From Forficula auricularia (lineage: Eukaryota; Arthropoda; Insecta; Dermaptera; Forficulidae), in NCBI GenBank assembly GCA_024734495.1, contig JALMQS010000913.1:300793-364792 (forward strand): 64,000 bases of DNA. Direction: 5' to 3'. The translations under genes and the position numbers were made by a program. The notes below the pieces were generated by a model. That model was not told the origin of the DNA. It searched no databases and saw only the letters and a list, made by a program, of their open reading frames with translations. Shown one piece after another: positions 57,301-64,000 of the stretch (positions are counted from its first letter, which is position 1; the number at the start of each line of letters is the position of its first letter).

Positions 57301-58318
57301 TAGATATAGAATATCAATATTAGTAATCAAAATATTTTGTTATTAAAAAAAGACTTCTTCTTGCATTTCCAAATTATCGGCTCCATTAGAACAGGATTTA
57401 GAGCAAAAACAGACTGTAATTTGAAAATGAAAGAAACTACTCATTTTATTAACAAAATAAAAGATTTTGATTACGAATATTGCTGTTTCATATCTCTAGC
57501 TTCGAAATTGGATTTTTCGTAGTTTTTACTGAACATTTCTTTAAACTCTTAACTATATTATTAAAAACTCTACTAGAATCCGTTGTTAGATTTAATGATG
57601 AACATTTTTTCTGAGCAGTGTTTCTAAATTATGAATATAAGCATACTTAGGTACATTTTCTGATACTTTCTTAAACAAAAAGATTCTAAACATGTTTAGA
57701 GCCAAGTTTCTACAAAGTTTAGAACATTAAATCTAAGTATGTAGTAGTCATTAAAATCAATTTTCTTATTCCCATTACACAACATGTTTAAAAATCGTTT
57801 CATATGAAATAATGGAATTTTTGTTTTCATAGGAGAATTGACAGATTGAGATTTTTACAGATTCTTTAATTTCACAATAATTAAGTAGGTATATACCTAG
57901 AAAAAATAATTTTTATAAAATGTCTTTTTTTTTATCTATGTATGTTTGTATGTATTCACGCATATGTGATTGTAAGTTTCATGTTCTCTGCTCTCGGAAT
58001 ATTATGAAAGAGAAGGTTTGACTAAAAACCAAGAAAAGAATTATTATTTAAAAGAAAGTACATTTTTTTTATTTTTTGAAAGTTTTTTCAAAAATGGAAT
58101 TAACAATTTTGATTTACAAAATTTCAGTCTATACAGCTATGGTAAATAGCGTAAAAATGATCTTTAAATTGAAAAGTTTTTATTGAGAAAATAATTATGA
58201 TCATAAATCGTTCAAAAAATCATTTTGTAATAGAAATTAATATTTTATTGAGGACCACCTTTTTTTACATACTCAAATACTCAATTTTTCTAATATATAA
58301 TTTTCTTTTTTTTCCAGG
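54348..58318. other. Mostly single-copy-looking AT-rich DNA
   Basis: Few recognisable repeats occur here. At 54730-55020 a more GC-rich stretch is open on both strands (93 and 70 codons). Its translations lack any motif I know. Near 57000 a single GAGCTGAAATTTGGCTCTCA echo of family X occurs. It is possibly intronic or intergenic DNA. Confidence 0.4.
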
Positions 58319-58330
58319 TAAGTTTTTACG

Positions 58331-58608
58331 ATGGAATTTCTCAAGTTCATTGATTATTATGCTTCAGAGGTAATTATTGAATTAACACTTATGTAGATTT
58401 AGTTATTAAATACATAGTAGAACATAATAGAACGTTTAAATGACTCCACACTAGATTGATAATGAACAGCTTAGATTTTAGAGAATCTTATTTTTCGATT
58501 ATTTTGTATATTGTGATCGATTTTTTTTTCTACTTTTTTCAGAATATTTTAACTTTAGAAATTCAAACGAAACAGCTTCAATTAGCTAGCAATCGTAGGA
58601 ATCAATGA
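58331..58608 (+). CDS. Candidate tiny two-exon coding sequence (speculative)
   Basis: I do not recognise this as a known gene. A strong acceptor (T-rich tract then CCAG, 58314-58317) precedes a short exon. Its ATG at 58331 has A at -3 and G at +4, and an in-frame TAA lies just upstream. Thirteen codons, MEFLKFIDYYASE, end at a donor GAG|GTAATT (58370). A 173-bp intron ends with TTTTTTCAG (58542). In phase 0 the next exon reads NILTLEIQTKQLQLASNRRN, Q, then TGA at 58606-58608. The 34-residue product is helical-looking with no known domain. Splice signals are good, but AT-rich DNA produces them by chance. It could be the end of a larger gene or nothing. Confidence 0.2.
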
Positions 58609-60840
58609 TCCATAGTATCTAATCGATTATAAATTCAGGTGCGTTTGAAACGAAAAGAATAAATCGCCTAGCGATTTTTTAAAATTTACTTGGGCAACGA
58701 TCAAATCTGTCTGTTGGCAGTATATCTTTATTAGAATAAGAGGAATTTATGTCCCTCGCATCATTTTCCCTTGCTCAATTATTCTTCATCATTTCAAGTA
58801 TCTACTGTTTGTGAATTTTTTTCTCTCTTGGTAAACATCTGAAAAAAATGCAATGATCTGAAAATCTTATTAAAAGAAACTGATTAGAAGTTGAAACAAG
58901 AAAAGATTGCTCGTGAATTTCTCTGTCATTGATTAATTTAAGTCTTCCACCGAGATAATCAAAATACCTAAAAAATTAACAACTGACATAAAGTAGTACC
59001 GCAGAGGCTACTCCGGGGTTAGATCCTAACGCTGACCTTCCTCTTATTAAAAAAAAAATATTTATTTAATTTCTGGAAACAACCTTTTCGATTTTATTTG
59101 GTGAGCCACGGGCCTCTTTAGGAGGCTTCTCGAAGTTTCAGCCGTCTCATAATTCAAGATATCACTTCATCTTATTTTCACATTACTTACTTTAAATTTT
59201 AAAATATTTAAATGCAAATATAAAATATTATTTTTAATTAGATGTATAATAAATCACAGTACGGTTTTTAAATACCTAATGTTAATGAAAATTAAAAGAT
59301 AAAATTGATTTATTTTAGTATTAAGAAATATCATTTTTGAGGAAAAACTTCTTCACCAAAACACACTTGTTTGAAATTGTAGAGTCTAGTCTACACTTTG
59401 TAGTTCTATTCTAAATAATGTAAATATAGTTTTTTCTTCATATTTACAGAAGTATTATCAGTGAAAACTAATTTAATTTAATTTTATATATAATAGTATG
59501 TTTTAAATCTTTATGGTCAAATTTCGAATACTAGTTAAAACAATTTTTTCTTTATCGATTTCAATAAATAAGTATAAAAAATTAGCTACCACTGTTGAAC
59601 CCTGCTGTACCAGATTGTATATGAGTCGACATGTGGCAACATGTTTGCACCGATTCTGACATACAAATAAACCCTCGAAGGGCGGATTAGGTGGAGTAGT
59701 TTAGAGCTCATTCATTAAATCACTTCTAATCATCAGGGACATTGAACTCTGTAGTATTTTCAATAATTTTTTGTTTTTATTTCTTAAAAACTTATGTAGA
59801 ATAACAAGGTGATGTTATTTAACTATTCAATTTGCGGAAATTTCGGCTCTAACTTTAGTTAAATCTACAGCTGATCTATCTCACAGTCAAAGCTAACCTG
59901 CAGTTTGACTAGAAGGAATCAAACTGGGCCTTAGTATTCTTTCTCGCACAATCGATTATTGTTTTTGATTGATTTTTTTTTTATTTTAGAATACCTACAT
60001 GATCTTCAGAATTAATAACAGCTTCAAATTTATTGATATATTTCTTCGGGAATATAAAAAACTTAAAAATTAGCCAATTGTTATAAATTATGCTAATCAA
60101 GATAATGTTTTTTGATATCAAAAAGGTGCCCAGCAGATTGCAGTGGGGGAGATAGATTTTTACATTGATCAATGATTTCCAAATTCTTGGTGAGGTCCAA
60201 TTTTTTTTTTGTCCCCCCTTCTACTCATCAGCCAATTTACGATACTATTATTAAATTTTGTCTTCTAAGTAGGGATCAGATTTTTAGCCTCGTGAGGTCC
60301 AATTAATTAGACAGTAAGATTACGATTATCATTCGATGCGAACTTATATTTTTAGTATTCTCATTGTTGATATTCCGTTCTTCATAATTCGTACCTGCTC
60401 ATCAGTCTTAAAAACGCGAATCCCAGGATTCTGGATAAAAAAGCATCTAACTTCCCGGGATTTCGATTCCGGAAAATTCCGTGAAACACCCATTAGTTGA
60501 CCACTGATTTGTATTTTGTTATTGCTGATAGAAAATAAAAATTTTACTAGTGAATTTTCAAAAAATATACATAATAAAAAATAAAATCAGACATCCGGTG
60601 AATATTTCCAAGTCCATCTCCAATATCTGTTCATTTTCCGAATTAATGCTACTGTTGATTTTGAGGGAAAACTCCCACATGACTCATCGTTTTCCTCGTT
60701 CTATAGCGACTAAATATCATCGACATTTAATCATCTTTTAATGTGTCTTTTTCATGTTAGCCTTTCATTTTTTCCCATTTATTATTTCCAAAGAAAAAAA
60801 AAAGAAAGAAAAATCTCCTGGAATTATCAATGAAAATATA
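58609..60840. other. Mostly unclassified AT-rich DNA
   Basis: No repeat or gene was recognised. A more complex patch at 59590-59720 (GTCGACATGTGGCAACATGT, CTCGAAGGGCGGATTAGG) is unexplained. Confidence 0.45.
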
Positions 60841-60995
60841 ATTCCGGATGTCATTTCTATTATAGATGAATTGCACAAGGGTCTGTGATGTTTGCACTGA
60901 CTGGACAGAATGGAGATAGGATAGGATATTCCCTGATCATCACAGGGGGATTCATTTCATCTATATTGAAATAGAAACCGAACTTTCCGGTCAAC
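60841..60995. repeat. Possible inverted-repeat element
   Basis: CCGGATGTCATTTCTATTAT with AGATGAAT on the left is partly complementary to ATTCATTTCATCTATATTGA with AATAGAAACCG and CCGG on the right. The arms are interrupted. No duplication was resolved. Confidence 0.35.
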
Positions 60996-61799
60996 TTATT
61001 TAATATTCTGGCAATTCGCAACTTCAATACTCGTTTCAACTTTGATTTGAAAACGTCTTATACATTATAAATCCGAACTTTATCAATTCATAAACAATAT
61101 CCTTGATTAATTTAATGATATATAATATTAATAATATCTCGAAGGTTGAAATTATGCAAAGCCTTCCTCTCAAAATCATGTTTTTACACAAAACAAAATA
61201 TCTTTTTGTTACAAAATGTATAAATATTTCTTTTGTAGGTATCTCGATCAAAGAGATCCTTTCTTTTTGCACGACACCTGAGACAGGAATATTGAACCTT
61301 GTAGTCTGAAAATATACACGTATAGATCAATATTTGTTGTATTCAGCTGAAAACAAAATTTCTAATTAAGCTAAAAACAATATCTTTTATAAAAATTTTC
61401 TCTTGATTCAACTTAAAAAAGATATAGATAAAAAAAAACACAGATACAGATACAGATATACCTACACTTTTTCCCGCAGTAATGACCAATAATAAATAAT
61501 TAATTATTTAGCCCTCATCTCCCAAAACCGCACAAATGACAAGCAAGTCATCATCGTTTTATATTGAAGATCAAACGTTCTAGAAATGATCTCTATCATT
61601 AATGATTTTTAGTGGTATCAAATACAAATATATATGAAGATCTTGACATTGATACAAATTGGAAGGTCCCGTAGTATGTTCTAATTTTTTTTAATTTTCT
61701 AATGATTGAAAAGAATTTATTTATTTGTCATTTGAGAATCCACCTAAAAAGTTTTATTTATTTGTTAAGGCGATGCTCTGTAGGGAAATGTAAAAACTT
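60996..61799. other. Unclassified AT-rich DNA
   Basis: Small ACAGATACAGATACAGATA-type tandem words occur near 61440. Nothing else was recognised. Confidence 0.5.
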
Positions 61800-62110
61800 T
61801 TGCAAGACTCGATACGCTAGCCAGTTACCTCCGCCCTGCTAATAAACCATTAGAAATTTAATTTTAATTATCTTGGAAATAAACATATTTTCTGCTTTTT
61901 TGAACTGTATGTTCTAAAGAGCCCAAAATCTAATCAGTTCTCTCCATTAGAGATAAAACATTTTAGTATCGGAATCTCAGATTTACAAACTGGCAGAAAA
62001 CAATTGTTCAAAATGATTTTCTTCTCTTTTCAGACATTTTCAAAGACAATGAACAAACATATAAATGTGAAAGTAAAAATTAGTGAATTCACTTCTAGGG
62101 TTGCCTACTA
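61800..62110 (-). repeat. Dispersed repeat family X, copy 8
   Basis: The minus strand carries GTGAATTCACTAATTTTTAC, ATGTTTGTTCATTGTCTTTG, AAAATGTCTGAAAAGAGAAG, AAAATCATTTTGAACAATTG, GAGATTCCGATACTAAAATG and GAGAGAACTGATTAGATTTT. The order is the same as at 47.5 kb. Confidence 0.6.
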
Positions 62111-63448
62111 GTAGATATCACCTGCCTTTCTGGCGTACCTAGCGATTTACCTCCGACATCTAATGTCTAAAAACAACTTTTAATAATAATCATAGATGGA
62201 GAGCTTCTTAAGCACTTGTTGATTTTTGCCACTAAGTGATTTTACCACTGGTAGCTTTAGAGCTTATGTTTCACCATATAGCTTTTGAGATAATATACTA
62301 AATTATTGAAGCAGCCCCAACATAGATAATTTTTATTCTTATTAAAGTAAACAGGATTGAGATTTGAATTGTCGAGATAAAATTGCCAAAAATACATTTG
62401 GAAATTAATAAATAAAGGAATAATATAATTGGATATTGAGCTTTTCATTTAACCCTATTAAATATAATTTTCATAGTATTTTCTCTAATAAATATGTCAT
62501 ATGTTGCACCTAGATATAGACAACAAACATTTATATATTGTAATTCTGCTTAATGAAATTACATTATAAAATTTCAAATCAATCAACTGACTACTACTAT
62601 ATATAGTTAACATGAAAATGCATTTCATTGTACAGCTTTAGAAAGCGATAAACAAATTCGTGAGAATAAAATTAACTCGGTTGAACAATTTATTTTATGA
62701 AAAATTATTTTGCCAATATTACGAGTAAATTTGGTTAATAAATAAATAGCACGGGTATGCTCATGGTTTGTAACTAATCATTTCCCTACTACTAATAATG
62801 AATGATCTCGTTTTCCTACAGGCTTTATTTGTCGTCGGTTTCGAGGATGGATTGCATAGAATTTTTCGTTTGTTACGTTCGTTTACATTTTCGTTAGAAT
62901 AATAAGTGAGCTTAATTTAAAAATAAATGTAAATCCACAGGAGGTGCCATTTATTTTCGTTAATGGATTATTTTATTTTTTATTAACTTTTTTTTCTCAC
63001 CTGGCTAGGATAGAAAAAGTTTTAAAAAACAAAACCACTCTGCATTTGTATTCAGTTAAATATAATTTATATATAGAAATGAACAATCAAGGGGGAATGC
63101 GATGAAACGAGTAAAATAAATAAATAAATAAATAATGAAGAGAAATTAATGTGACAGTAGTTTAATTATACTATAATATTGAAGAGTTCAAACAGTCAGA
63201 ATAAAGAAAAATATTTCCAAAGTTGACGTCTCGATTTATTTTCTAATCATTCTCAAGACTTAAGTAGGTACATGAAATAAAATCAACAAAAATAAAATAT
63301 GTTGAAAGACAATCAGTCTTGGTATATTGCGCTTACTAATTGTTACAACATGGAATGTACATATATTAATCCATAAGATTAATTAATTCCCAACAAAGGC
63401 TTAACTGTATACAATGGTCATCCCGAAACACTAGTGCTATATTTTAAC
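62111..63448. other. Unclassified AT-rich DNA
   Basis: At 62820 a CCTACAG acceptor-like site is followed by 26 open codons (ALFVVGFEDGLHRIFRLL), but no donor or motif supports an exon. A (AAAT)n run lies near 63115-63135. Nothing else was recognised. Confidence 0.45.
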
Positions 63449-63736
63449 ACGATTGAAGTTTTTGGAGACGGGCTGGTAAGTAAATTGAATGGATTTTGAT
63501 GAGGCAGTCTAAGGTTCAAAAAACAGAAAATTATATCTATCTTTTTATTCAAAACCAACGTTTCACTATTATAATTATATCTATCTTTTTATCATTATAA
63601 AAATCGACGCCGAAGTTTCACAGACCTTTCAAAACCCTGAATAAGGAGGGAAGAAGCCTCCGAAACGTCGGTTTTGAATAAATAGATATAATTTTCCCTC
63701 TTTTTTGAACCTTGGACTGCTTCATCGAAATCCATT
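63449..63736. mobile_element. Inverted-repeat retroposon with hammerhead-like core (family P), copy 2
   Basis: A perfect 12-bp duplication CTATATTTTAAC lies at 63437-63448 and 63737-63748. After a ~36-bp unique segment, the left arm TGAATGGATTTTGATGAGGC, AGTCTAAGGTTCAAAAAAC, TATTCAAAACCAACGTTTC is mirrored by the right arm (63655-63736). The centre (63637-63669) reads CTGAATA, A, GGAGG, loop GAAGAAG, CCTCC, GAAACGTCGG, with a perfect 5-bp stem II. GAAACGTCGGTTTTG pairs with CAAAACCAACGTT in the left arm, as stem III would. A second, mutated copy of the core text lies in the spacer on the minus strand. Confidence 0.78.
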
Positions 63737-64000
63737 CTATATTTTAACCATTTTTAATTATATAAAAATTAGCCAGATTCATCCTCAACTGACAATGCCA
63801 TATGTATTCTTGAGGAGTTGGTATATCCGTTGTGATTCTAGAGGAGCTCGCAACTTCCTATATCTCTCTTCAGGCAAACCCAATCAATTCTAAATCACCA
63901 TGTTCGCAACACTACTAAATTGGAAAGGCAGTAAATATCGTTTGCCAATAGAATATCTGCCTGAGGATTCTCTCATTTTAAACAAACCACGCTATTTTTT

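Noticed and set aside
62820..62901. Exon-like stretch after a CCTACAG acceptor
   Set aside because: It has no donor, no partner exon and no recognisable motif.

Overview
The window looks like non-coding DNA from an arthropod nuclear genome, most likely an insect. It is strongly AT-rich throughout. It contains tRNA-derived SINEs with oligo(A), (TA)n or (GAA)n tails, 5'-truncated non-LTR retrotransposon ends, a Tc1-like element with a DD34E transposase, several hAT elements with 8-bp target duplications, a PIF/Harbinger-like MITE with TAA duplications, and many small foldback repeats. I see no bacterial operon, rRNA, CRISPR array or convincing host protein-coding exon. The species cannot be named from what I see.

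Layout. 1-5 kb: unremarkable AT-rich DNA, then a large foldback repeat with tandem ~119-bp arms (2455-3728). 5-15 kb: two copies of one ~0.8-kb hAT-like element (5240-6050; 14217-14927), SINEs, and three 3' ends of one LINE family. 15-27 kb: a hAT element carrying a relic transposase C-terminus (16249-17029, perfect 8-bp duplication), a foldback MITE, a cluster of ribozyme-like repeat ends near 25 kb, a clean SINE with a 13-bp duplication (25955-26172) and a second LINE type (26.5 kb). 29-33 kb: two adjacent inverted-repeat insertions with 13-14 bp duplications, a hairpin MITE and a short tandem array. 34-43 kb: LINE ends and nested insertions (SINE in foldback at 36.9 kb; hAT in SINE at 39.8 kb). 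45.1-46.7 kb: an almost complete Tc1-like transposon. 47-54 kb: more MITEs and SINEs, and half of the foldback element seen at 2.5 kb. 54.4-63.4 kb: few repeats, with one weak candidate for a tiny two-exon gene (58.3-58.6 kb). 63.4-63.8 kb: another inverted-repeat insertion with a 12-bp duplication.

No host pathway can be reconstructed. What can be read is the order of insertions: the Tc1 landed in an existing foldback repeat, a SINE landed in another copy of that repeat, and a hAT landed in a SINE. The most interesting theme is a set of small repeats sharing a hammerhead-like core (CTGAAGAn, short stem, GAAACGT). Two of these form nearly complete inverted repeats between 12-13 bp target duplications, a pattern suggesting non-autonomous retroposons related to Penelope-like elements.
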